Shown piece by piece: positions 15,405-23,030 of a stretch of 64,000 bases of DNA (positions within the stretch are counted from its first letter, which is position 1; each line of letters opens with the position of its first letter). The notes under the pieces were generated by a model. That model had not been told where the DNA came from and did no database searches. It was given only the letters and a program-made list of their open reading frames with translations. The position numbers and the translations under genes are program-made. Source of the DNA: Paenibacillus sp. MAEPY2 (GTDB lineage Bacteria; Bacillota; Bacilli; Paenibacillales; Paenibacillaceae); contig NZ_AWUK01000028.1 of assembly GCF_000499205.1 (NCBI RefSeq), positions 1-64,000 of the forward strand, in the 5' to 3' direction.

Positions 15405-16376
15405 ATGGAATATGTAAAACTTGGCCGCAGCGGCTTGGATGTTTCGCGGTTAAGCCTTGGAACCATGGGCTTTGGGGTACCTGAACGCGGCAATGCCCCA
15501 TGGTCGTTGAATGAAGAGCAAAGCAGACCGATCATTAAAAAAGCACTAGAATTGGGCATCAACTTCTTCAGTACCGCAAATATGTATTCCGACGGAACAA
15601 GTGAAGAAATTCTCGGACGTGCATTAAAGGACTTCGCTCGTCGTGACGAAGTCGTCATTGCGACTAAGGTCTTTGTTCCGATGCGCAAAGGTCCGAATGC
15701 TATGGGGCTTTCCCGGAAGACCATCATGACCGAAATGGATAACAGTCTAAGACGACTCGGAACGGATTACGTTGATCTGTACCAGATCCATCGTTGGGAT
15801 CCTAATACGCCGATTGAAGAGACAATGGAGACTCTCCACAATTTAGTTAAGGCGGGCAAGGTAAGATACATCGGAGCATCCTCCATGTTGGCATGGCAGT
15901 TTGCGAAAGCTCAGCATGTCGCGGAGCGAAATGGTTGGACACGGTTCGTTTCCATGGAAAATAGACTTAACTTACTTTATCGGGAAGAAGAAAGAGAAAT
16001 GCTCCCCCTTTGCAAAGATGAGGGAGTTGGTGTCACCCCTTACCTACCTTTGGCTGCAGGCCGGTTAACCCGGGATTGGAATGAGCAGACCTCGCGATCC
16101 GAGAATGACCAGGTAGCAAAGGGATTGTTTGTTAAAACGGAAGAGGCTGATCGTAAAGTTGCGGAAAGAGTTGCGGAAGTTGCCGCTGACCGTGGAATTC
16201 CACGTGCACAAATTGCACTTGCATGGTTGCTGCAAAAGGAAGAGGTTACAGCTCCAATTATCGGCTCAACTAAGATCAGTCATCTCGAAGACGCGGTTTC
16301 GGCGTTGTCGGTTAAATTGACACCCGAAGAAATTACGAGTCTAGAAGAACTTTATATACCGCATACATTAGTATAA
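15405..16376 (+). CDS. Aldo/keto reductase lacking the usual catalytic Asp
   Basis: A 323-residue TIM-barrel NADPH-dependent reductase of the YajO-like group (LGRSGLDVSRLSLGTMGFG start, IIGSTKISHLEDAV cofactor-binding end). Tyr61, Lys88 and His129 of the catalytic tetrad are present, but the Asp of the standard FFDTANxY motif is Ser56 (FFSTANMY). AAGGAG lies at about 15385, 12 bases before the ATG. The gene probably belongs to the MarR-controlled unit with the preceding dehydrogenase. The Ser change may lower or alter activity. Confidence 0.88.
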   Translation: MEYVKLGRSGLDVSRLSLGTMGFGVPERGNAPWSLNEEQSRPIIKKALELGINFFSTANMYSDGTSEEILGRALKDFARRDEVVIATKVFVPMRKGPNAMGLSRKTIMTEMDNSLRRLGTDYVDLYQIHRWDPNTPIEETMETLHNLVKAGKVRYIGASSMLAWQFAKAQHVAERNGWTRFVSMENRLNLLYREEEREMLPLCKDEGVGVTPYLPLAAGRLTRDWNEQTSRSENDQVAKGLFVKTEEADRKVAERVAEVAADRGIPRAQIALAWLLQKEEVTAPIIGSTKISHLEDAVSALSVKLTPEEITSLEELYIPHTLV

Positions 16377-16402
16377 ATTGGACACAAATACACAACATCT
16401 TT

Positions 16403-16437
16403 GGGCGAACGCTTCTACGGTGTTCGCCCTCTTATAT
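16403..16437 (+). terminator. Likely terminator after the aldo/keto reductase
   Basis: GGGCGAAC...GTTCGCCC (arms 16403-16410 and 16422-16429) followed by TCTTAT. The stem is good; the T tract is poor. Confidence 0.6.
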
Positions 16438-17671
16438 GGTTGTTCATGAGAGGGGCGGGTCTACCTGTTTACCTAACAGTATCATTATTATTCAGACCAT
16501 GACTTATTAAGTCTGCATTGGATAGTAAGTTTACGCTGAATCGCTCTCTAAACGTGCTATCTGCTAATCGTGAAAGTCTGATCCGTATACAAAGTCTTCT
16601 ATCATCTTAATAGTGGACACCTCGATACCGTTCTGAATCTACATCTTCACCAACGATCGATCTATTAGCGAAATCCTATATATTGAACTCTTCATGGATG
16701 CGATTCATGAAGAGTTTATTCTCTTTTGCGGTGTTACGGCGTACCTACCATAAATTAAAACAGGTCATTCCGCTAACGAGAAACGTTAGTTTAACAAACA
16801 GACTGCAATTGGTACATTTACACTCATAAAAAGAACTCTCCAGACGCGGAGGGTTCTAACATTTTTATCCATGTGTTTGCGGGTGGTATCAGCTACGCTG
16901 GTATTACCCCGAATTGAAGACTTCATAACTGACCACACAGGTTTGGGTTATATTATTTCCGAGAGAAAGGTAAATTTGACCAACTCAATACACTTTTTTG
17001 AGATACTCCGCTAACTCTTTATTTAATTGGAACCGAGGAAAGGTACCTGCTGATATACAACAAATAGAGAAATGACCTATGTTACTTATATGCCTTTATT
17101 GTTGGATAGGGGGTTAATAGCTCTCACTGTTTTATACTGAAAATCCACAACTAACTGAGGTTATGGATTTTCGCCTTTAAGTGATATGGAACTTTTTTGA
17201 TTCTGGAGGATCCCGGGAAGGATAACAACTAAAAATACTAAATGCATAGTAAGTAAGAGTATATGATCGATTAGAGGAGGAATTATAGTGAGTTCTTACA
17301 GTAAAAAAAGGAGAAAAGGATGAAAGCTTTAATTAGTTGAATAACAATAAGTGCAGCTAGACAAAAAACCATCATTCCTAGGAATGATAGTTCAGATTGT
17401 CGAGAAAACCGGTTCTCTTTCGAGAGTCGGGTTTCTTTGTTATCGAAGTACTCGTAATTTACAAATATGTTTGCACATATCAACACGAAAGTGCAATACG
17501 TAATACTTATACTATGAAGTCTTATACACCTCAAGCGGTTGCAATACTGATCAGAGGTGACAAAGATGTTGAAAATAAAACACTTCAAAAATCAGTTGAC
17601 GCTTATGTCAAAAAACTAAGTTTTTTTTAAAACCGTTAATCTGTGATATGATGAGATTAGTACAAGATTAA
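16438..17671. other. 1.2-kb stretch without a supported gene, several hairpins
   Basis: Stem-loops: AACTCTTCATG/CATGAAGAGTT (16686-16716, then T-rich); AGAACTCTCC/GGAGGGTTCT (16832-16856, then ACATTTTT); GAAAATCCA/TGGATTTTC (17139-17172); and a 14-bp imperfect stem at 17402-17436 followed by TTTCTTTG. An R2 end, CTAACGAGAAACGTTAGTTTAA, is at 16773-16794. A good ribosome site AGAGGAGG (17273-17280) precedes a GTG at 17288 that opens only 11 codons. On the minus strand, a frame running to about 17283 encodes a hydrophobic peptide (MMVFCLAALIVIQLIKAF) resembling small holin-like toxins, but it has no clear ribosome site. Confidence 0.45.
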
Positions 17672-17833
17672 TGTCGAGGGACAAGAACATATTCCCATTG
17701 AAGTCGCTAATTTAGCGGCTTTTTTATTTTATCGGTACAAGTTCTTGTCCCGAGCCAAGGACAAGCACTTGTACCGATTGCCGGAATGGACAAGAACATA
17801 GTCCGATTGCCGATTAGGCGTATATCTAATCGG
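17672..17833. repeat. R1 repeat copy H
   Basis: A full copy: TGTCGAGGGACAAGAACAT, terminator hairpin (about 17700-17727), long palindrome with ends at 17733 and 17776 and one mismatch, TGGACAAGAACATAGTCC. The end folds as CCGATTAG-gcgtatat-CTAATCGG (17810-17833), which shows that the R1 3' end is itself a small palindrome. Confidence 0.87.
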
Positions 17834-17850
17834 CATCTTGCTCTTCGTTT

Positions 17851-17880
17851 CATTAAACTAACGGGCAGGTTAGTTTAACA
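17851..17880. repeat. R2 end palindrome before the first orphan gene
   Basis: TTAAACTAAC-gggcag-GTTAGTTTAA is a near-perfect palindrome with 10-bp arms, the simplest form of the R2 end. It lies about 100 bp before the gene at 17984. Confidence 0.8.
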
Positions 17881-17983
17881 ACATCTCGAGGTTCTAATGT
17901 GATCTGAAGTGAATATTTATTGTTATTTATTTCATCCTTTAATATGATTGAATTAAATTAAACAAAGAAAGGTCTAAAGGAAT

Positions 17984-18664
17984 ATGTATGATTTTATCGC
18001 AAGTAAAAAAAATATTAATGAATATGAAAGTTCGAAGATACTTACCTCAGAGATTGGAGATAGGGAAGAACTCGCTCAATTTAGAGGATCTCTGTTGACG
18101 CTGTTTGGAGAACCCGATTATGAAACCTCCGATGCGGAGAATGCCTTTCAATACACGATTAAAGCAACAGACAATGTTCAAAATTCTTATGAAATTGTAG
18201 TTTATCAGGGGCCAAGCGGACTTGCGATAGCAGGCAATAAAAATGAAGCCTCCGTTCTTAATGTAGCTCAATTTTTTGTTGAATATGTAAAGAAAGCTAG
18301 GCCTGCTGACTTCGATGAGAAATTAGTCTATGAAGACACCGGATACAGAATAGATTATGGGTGTAAGAATGGTGATTGCTATTATAAAGAGTCACCTCAA
18401 AATACAACTACTTTAAAAAGAAATAGAATCAGGCTGGCTTATTTAACACCAGGCCAATTGAATGAAATACATGAAATTAATGAAATTTATTTCACAAAAA
18501 TAAAAGATCCCGATGACTCCTGGTTCTGGAAAGAGGATCTGTTAAACTTCTCAACTATAGACTTTCCGTTGATTCGTGACTTAATGCGTAAGGACCTAAG
18601 TTTGATTTTAGGAAAACCGATCGGTCTTGATGAAGTGATGCAGATTGGGAGCGAGAGGTTTTGA
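17984..18664 (+). CDS. Hypothetical protein, probably the first part of a frameshifted gene
   Basis: A 226-residue acidic cytosolic protein; no family is recognised. TAAAGGAAT precedes the ATG at 17984. It contains GSLLTLFGEPDYETSDAENA and a Cys pair in YGCKNGDCYY. The size and composition are reminiscent of immunity proteins, but this is only an impression. The stop TGA at 18662 directly follows TTTT; removing one T would continue the frame as ...GSERF-DPKFSSE into the next reading frame (to 18959), making a protein of about 324 residues. So it is either one gene broken by a single base, or two overlapping genes. Confidence 0.6.
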   Translation: MYDFIASKKNINEYESSKILTSEIGDREELAQFRGSLLTLFGEPDYETSDAENAFQYTIKATDNVQNSYEIVVYQGPSGLAIAGNKNEASVLNVAQFFVEYVKKARPADFDEKLVYEDTGYRIDYGCKNGDCYYKESPQNTTTLKRNRIRLAYLTPGQLNEIHEINEIYFTKIKDPDDSWFWKEDLLNFSTIDFPLIRDLMRKDLSLILGKPIGLDEVMQIGSERF

Positions 18665-18959
18665 TCCGAAGTTCAGTTCAGAAACTCCTGAGATGGCATT
18701 AAACGCGTTAGCAGAAATTTGGGCATGGAAAACAACTGCAGGTAACGCGTCACAAAAGAGACGTCTTGATTGTTCTTCATTTGCTTGGACAATTTCACGA
18801 ACAGTTTATGGATTTTATGGTGGGAATTTAAATAGAAATCACGCTTTAGCTAATGCATTGTATGAGGAGTATGAAGATGGAATTACATCTCAGGAGGATA
18901 CACTTCGATTCTTCTATGCATTACTCGAGCTCTTCAAATTTAAACGACTAAATGAATGA
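18645..18959 (+). CDS. Hypothetical protein, probable continuation of the preceding frame
   Basis: The frame opens with TTG at 18645 inside the previous gene and has no ribosome site of its own. It reads FDPKFSSETPEMALNALAE, then KRRLDCSSFAWTISRTVYGF and a charged C-terminus. It makes best sense as the C-terminal 100 residues of the gene starting at 17984, out of frame by one base at 18658-18662. R2 starts a few bases after its stop. The family is not recognised. Confidence 0.45.
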   Translation: MGARGFDPKFSSETPEMALNALAEIWAWKTTAGNASQKRRLDCSSFAWTISRTVYGFYGGNLNRNHALANALYEEYEDGITSQEDTLRFFYALLELFKFKRLNE

Positions 18960-18965
18960 TATGTC

Positions 18966-19055
18966 ATTAAACTAACGGGAAACATTTAATAAAAATAAGA
19001 AAGCAGCTGATCAAAGTATCGGCTGTTTTTGTTCATCTAACGGACAGTTTAACAG
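18966..19055. repeat. Full R2 repeat with internal terminator
   Basis: TTAAACTAACGGGAAACATTT, a spacer, the hairpin AGCAGCTGATC...GTATCGGCTGTTTTTG (19002-19031) and the closing end ATCTAACGGACAGTTTAAC. It directly follows the stop codon of the orphan gene and would terminate its transcript. Confidence 0.8.
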
Positions 19056-19115
19056 ACCAACTCCTTTATACATAAAACTCACCCATATGAGGAAAGATCA
19101 TGGTGAGGTGATTGT

Positions 19116-19553
19116 ATGAGAAAAATTTTGATGTCGTTTCTAGTCCTTTCTATTGGGACCATTTTATCCATTCCGTCAGTAAGTTTAGCTCATCCACATG
19201 ATGAAGCGACTAAAGGTAAGGATTCGATTGAATGGGTTGCATTATGGGGATTTCCACAAACAAGAGAAGAACAGTTAGAGCGTATGTTAACGACTGAATT
19301 GCAAAGGAAGACACTATTTGCGCTCCAAGAAAAACAATATTTAAAGACGGGGAAAGAAAATGTCTATAGCATCGATCCGTTTCAAGTAGCGAATATGAGA
19401 ACGGTAGATGGTGGTTTTTATGTAATGGATGTAATAGCAAGTGTTCACAAGGTTATTCACAATGAGGTAGATAAGAAAGTAGAAAAATATCAAATAACTT
19501 TCCGCCACAATTACGATTTAGGATTTGTCGTCATGAATGTAGTGAAAAAATAA
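19116..19553 (+). CDS. DUF3888-like secreted protein
   Basis: A 145-residue exported protein. Residues 1-25 form a signal peptide (MRKILMSFLVLSIGTILSIP, then SVSLAHP). The mature part, with Q-E-QLERMLTTELQ and VYSIDPFQVANMRTVDGGFYV, fits the DUF3888 pattern of small secreted Bacillus and Paenibacillus proteins with unknown role. GGTGAGGTG lies before the ATG. It stands alone between two R2 repeats. Confidence 0.7.
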   Translation: MRKILMSFLVLSIGTILSIPSVSLAHPHDEATKGKDSIEWVALWGFPQTREEQLERMLTTELQRKTLFALQEKQYLKTGKENVYSIDPFQVANMRTVDGGFYVMDVIASVHKVIHNEVDKKVEKYQITFRHNYDLGFVVMNVVKK

Positions 19554-19565
19554 ACCACCCTAAGT

Positions 19566-19598
19566 TGTTCTACTAACGGGCAGGTTAGTTTAAACAAC
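19566..19598. repeat. R2 end after the DUF3888-like gene
   Basis: TTCTACTAACGGGCAGGTTAG followed by TTTAAACAAC; only the palindromic end is present, without the internal terminator. It begins 13 bp after the stop codon. Confidence 0.75.
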
Positions 19599-19659
19599 GC
19601 TAATCAGGAATTTTAACTAGTGCTGTTTTTCAAGTGAATTTTATTCTCTGTTTAAATAA

Positions 19660-19728
19660 GACATAAATTATGTCGTTAGTATTGACGTAATTTATGTCTT
19701 CAGTTATATTATTGACATAAATCACGTC
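19660..19728 (+). promoter_or_regulatory. Promoter with three operators for the XRE-amidase pair
   Basis: GACATAAATTATGTC (19660-19674), GACGTAATTTATGTC (19684-19698) and GACATAAATCACGTC (19714-19728) are three versions of one palindrome. TTGACG (19682-19687) and TATATT (19705-19710), 17 bp apart, form the promoter. The -35 overlaps the middle operator, and the third operator follows the -10. This is classic autorepression by the downstream HTH protein. Confidence 0.8.
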
Positions 19729-19741
19729 AGGAAGTGATGAT

Positions 19742-20257
19742 ATGAGTAAAAGTGAGCCGCTCGCTCTCAAAACAGTATTGGAATATTTGGTTATGATTAA
19801 CGAGCAATCATATTCAGGAATTGGCCGTCAGCTTCACATTACACCTCAACAATTTTCAGATTGGATCAAAAAGAGACGACCGATTCCGCAAGAGCGGTTA
19901 CAGACTCTAGCGAATTATTTTGGAATTGACGGGGCTATTTTTGTTGATAACAATAACTTCGTAAAACAACTGACACCTTTGAAAAAAATAGATATTCATA
20001 TTTTGTTGATAGATAAGAAAGTCGAACTGCTTGAGGAGGAAGGGGCTGAAGAAGAAGACATTGGACCATATAGAGAGAAAAAACAAAAGCTACTTAAAGA
20101 GAGGGAAGAACAGCAACGTTTAACTAGAGTTGCATCCACGCTTCAGCTAAACGACAAGCGAATTAATCAAATATTAGATTACGTTATACATGAAATCGAA
20201 TCCGGACGAGTGGAAGAACTTGAAATGAAGTTAAATAAAGGAGAGGAACAGCGATGA
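19742..20257 (+). CDS. XRE-type helix-turn-helix regulator
   Basis: A 171-residue protein. The Cro/CI-like DNA-binding part is at about residues 10-65 (YSGIGRQLHITPQQFSDWIK, then RPIPQERLQTLANYFGI). It is followed by a long charged, partly coiled-coil tail (residues about 90-171, rich in Glu, Lys and Arg). AGGAAGTGATGAT precedes the ATG. The stop overlaps the start of the amidase (ATGA), so the two are translationally coupled. Its own promoter has three matching palindromes, so it probably regulates itself and the amidase. Confidence 0.82.
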   Translation: MSKSEPLALKTVLEYLVMINEQSYSGIGRQLHITPQQFSDWIKKRRPIPQERLQTLANYFGIDGAIFVDNNNFVKQLTPLKKIDIHILLIDKKVELLEEEGAEEEDIGPYREKKQKLLKEREEQQRLTRVASTLQLNDKRINQILDYVIHEIESGRVEELEMKLNKGEEQR

Positions 20258-21261
20258 GTACCGCAATTTACTTTCACCCGGAGAACACACGACTTCTGGG
20301 CAAAAATCAGGATGTCCCTTACAAAGGAGCATACATATTTACAAATAAACGTGGTGTTGCCAAAAGTGCAATTGTGCAGCCTCCAGAGCGCCCAGCGAAA
20401 TGGATATCCCGATACGGGAGCCTTACCATCTCACAAGTTGGAAAAGAAATGCCAAACGGCGGAATCAACGAAGCCGGTCTTGTTGTAGAGCAGACAACAC
20501 TATGGCAATCTACTTATACGGATGACGATCGTCTACCGGCAGTTGGAGAGTTGCAGTGGATTCAGTTGCTTCTAGACACTTGCGCCTCAGTAAAGGAAGC
20601 GGAGCAAGCCTCTTGCAGTGTACGCATTGCACAGCCAATGTCAAGGCTGCATTATATGGTAGCCGATCGGTCTGGAGATTGCGCTGTGTTCGAATTTCTA
20701 GGCGGTGCCATGTATATATATCGGGGAAGCTCATTGCCGTATTCAATTATGGCAAACACTCCTTATACTGAAGCAATAAAAAATTTGGAGGACAAAGAAG
20801 AACGCTGGCGTAACGCGTACAGCGATTATGATCGTAATTCCATGGACCGATTCTATAAAGGGGCGACTCGCCTTGCAGGTGTGATACCAGTCAACGAGAG
20901 AGAGCGACTCCAATTCACTCAGGATTCGTTAGAAATTGTTCGCAGGGAAGATACGGCTTATACCCTCATCTATGATTTAGAACAAATGCAACTTCATTTC
21001 ACAACAAGTATATATCCAGATCTGAAGACAGTACGGATGGGTGAGGTAGATTTCTCATCGGATGCAGCGCCACTGGCACTGAACCTCCAACAGCGAGCTG
21101 TATCCTATATCAACTACAACGTGGATTTGAATCGTAGGATTGCAGAATCGTTTTTCAGGGACCCCGTGTTGACCACAGCATTCGGTTGGAGAATTACTGA
21201 AGATATGATAGATTTTTTTGCGTCATTTCCGGATAAATTTCCAAAAACACTAGATTTTTAA
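20254..21261 (+). CDS. Choloylglycine-hydrolase-like Ntn amidase with Ser at position 2
   Basis: A 335-residue member of the linear-amide C-N hydrolase group (bile salt hydrolase, penicillin V acylase, acyl-homoserine lactone acylases). Family marks are LLGKNQDVPY near the N-terminus, the PNGGINEAGLVVEQT segment and RLHYMVADRSGDCAVFEF. These enzymes normally expose Cys2 as nucleophile after Met removal (MCT...); here the start reads MSTAIYFHP, so the nucleophile would be Ser2. No signal peptide is present. GGAGAGG precedes the start, which overlaps the XRE stop. Activity and substrate are uncertain. Confidence 0.8.
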   Translation: MSTAIYFHPENTRLLGKNQDVPYKGAYIFTNKRGVAKSAIVQPPERPAKWISRYGSLTISQVGKEMPNGGINEAGLVVEQTTLWQSTYTDDDRLPAVGELQWIQLLLDTCASVKEAEQASCSVRIAQPMSRLHYMVADRSGDCAVFEFLGGAMYIYRGSSLPYSIMANTPYTEAIKNLEDKEERWRNAYSDYDRNSMDRFYKGATRLAGVIPVNERERLQFTQDSLEIVRREDTAYTLIYDLEQMQLHFTTSIYPDLKTVRMGEVDFSSDAAPLALNLQQRAVSYINYNVDLNRRIAESFFRDPVLTTAFGWRITEDMIDFFASFPDKFPKTLDF

Positions 21262-21342
21262 CATCATTAAAGAGGAACATTCTTGGAAGATGATGACCGA
21301 CTGATAAATGAAGGGAAAGTTAGTTTCAAGATCCAAAAAGTG

Positions 21343-21442
21343 TTGCAACTCAAAATGGAAACACTAGCTCAATAATACCAAAGCAGCAGATCAATGTGAT
21401 CGGCTGCTTTTGTTAAGCTAACGGGCAGTTTAGCTTAATAAC
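21343..21442. repeat. Full R2 repeat with internal terminator
   Basis: Contains ACACTAGCTCAATAATACCA, the hairpin AAGCAGCAGATC...GATCGGCTGCTTTT (21381-21411) and the closing end TTAAGCTAACGGGCAGTTTA. It follows the amidase gene and gives it a terminator. Confidence 0.75.
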
Positions 21443-21718
21443 TCATTCTTGGTTTTGAGCACCGCTTGATTTCATCTAGGGCATGTTAGGACATGAAAAA
21501 GCATCGACTACTCAAATATATGCCCAGTTGGGAGGGGAACGAAGAAGAGAGCTATACAATCGCTTTTTTAGGCACATGGATGAGTAGTAGTGACCTAATG
21601 AATAAATTGCTGTTACTCAACTAAAGGGTAAACCAGTGGATAAATTTACCTGTATTATTAATTGCTAATTCATGTAAAATTTATTGGTAGTATGAATAAT
21701 TAAGAGTGAGGAGTAAAT

Positions 21719-22449
21719 ATGAAAATCATTATTTTAAAAAACCAATTTTGTGGGTTGTTTTTATATCATTATTAAGTGGCGCTTTAATGATTGGTCCAAT
21801 GAGTTCTTATGCCGCAAATGATGATTAAGATGATGCATATGGCGGAGTAAACGGTTTGCTTTCTGAGGGGAGATTATATGCCCCTCTCCGTAGTATGGCG
21901 ACGAATGATCTATTCAGATACGATGAACAACTTGATAAATATTTTGATGTAAAAATAACTTGGAATCAGAAGACAAAAACTGCTTCACTAACTAAAGGCG
22001 GGAAGACTTTTAATGCTACTGTTGGTAATGGAGTATTGTTGAAAAATGGCTCGGTGTATGTACAATTTAAAGCTTTAAGTAACTTCTTCTATCCGAACGA
22101 TTATATCAAATGGGATACATCTACTTTGACAGGAAATTCTGAGCACATTACGGTATATGCTCGTCCATTGACAGATAATCAAGCATTGACTCTTGCAACA
22201 AATGCGATGTCCAAAAAGAAATACTGGATTCAATTTCATAAAAATAACGTAGAAATAGGTCTTCCTGAGTCAGAGTATATTCAATGGAATAAAAGTCTTA
22301 CTAAATTTAAAGCGGTCTTTCATTCAGATGGGATTGTTGGCGACTATAACTATAGCTACAGTATTGAAGCTGAGATGACTAAGAAGGCTAATGATTGGAC
22401 TATTACTTCATTTAATTATTTCGATGGTACAAGGATATATTATCCTTAA
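21719..22449 (+). pseudogene. Broken secreted protein with copper-amine-oxidase-type stalk domain
   Basis: GTGAGGAG precedes the ATG at 21719. The natural protein begins MKIIILK, then needs a one-base shift at the A run near 21740 to continue as a signal peptide (WVVFISLLSGALMIGPMSSYAA). An in-frame TAA at 21826 (NDD*DDAYGG) interrupts it again. From 21856 the frame is open and reads LLSEGRLYAPLRSMATNDLF, the PF07833-like stalk domain, then about 100 residues of unknown type. Two lesions make it a pseudogene unless the TAA is read through. It lies between R2 copies. Confidence 0.75.
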
Positions 22450-22548
22450 TCATTACCTGGTCATTAGTGGATAGGCATTAAACTCATTAATGGTGATGTC
22501 CTAAAGATAGACAACTTACTCGATTACGTGATAAGATTTGGTTAAATC

Positions 22549-22869
22549 GTGAAGCGCGCGTACAAGAGAGCCGTATGGGAAAGCATCCCTACAGCTCTTT
22601 TAATTTTTGATGAGCGTTGGAACTATAAAGAAGGTTTTGATGTTGCAAAAGAAAACGATAGAATACTGGTTGTTCGCGGCAGGGCTGATATCGAATCGCC
22701 ACTAAGCGAAATATTGAATGATGAAATGCCCAACGCAATCTGGCTTACTGTGAAGAAATCTTACTATGACGCAACTACGGTAGGTGACAGAATAAGCATA
22801 AGTATCGGAATTCGAGATACTGGGATAATTGACATGTCTTTTCCAGTCCAAGGCAAAATCAGGAATTAA
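22549..22869 (+). CDS. DUF3221-like protein, probably truncated
   Basis: About 106 codons from a GTG. Residues about 30-105 resemble DUF3221: NDRILVVRGRADIESPLSEI, PNAIWLTVKKSYYD, GDRISISIGIRDTGIIDMSF and a final PVQGKIRN. Full-length relatives have a lipoprotein signal peptide, which is missing here, and no ribosome site is seen before the GTG. It is probably the remaining 3' part of a gene. R2 follows 10 bp after the stop. Confidence 0.5.
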   Translation: MKRAYKRAVWESIPTALLIFDERWNYKEGFDVAKENDRILVVRGRADIESPLSEILNDEMPNAIWLTVKKSYYDATTVGDRISISIGIRDTGIIDMSFPVQGKIRN

Positions 22870-22878
22870 AAAAATATG

Positions 22879-22968
22879 ATTAAGCTAACGGGAAACGTTA
22901 GTTCAATAATACCAAGGAAGCAGCTGATCAACGTGATCGGCTGCTTTTGTTCAACTAACGGGTAGTTA
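22879..22968. repeat. Full R2 repeat with internal terminator
   Basis: The best copy: TTAAGCTAACGGGAAACGTT, AGTTCAATAATACCAAGG, the hairpin AAGCAGCTGATC-aac-GTGATCGGCTGCTTTT (22918-22949) and the closing CAACTAACGGGTAGTT. It lies between the DUF3221-like fragment and the phosphotransferase gene. Confidence 0.85.
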
Positions 22969-23030
22969 TGCGTAACTTCCAGGGAATGTAAACATCTAAA
23001 TAACGTAAGGAACGAGGAGGCAGACAATTC

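Noticed and set aside
17514..17630. 38-codon plus-strand frame MKSYTPQAVAI...
   Set aside because: The sequence looks somewhat protein-like, but there is no ribosome site and no family; it is too short to support.
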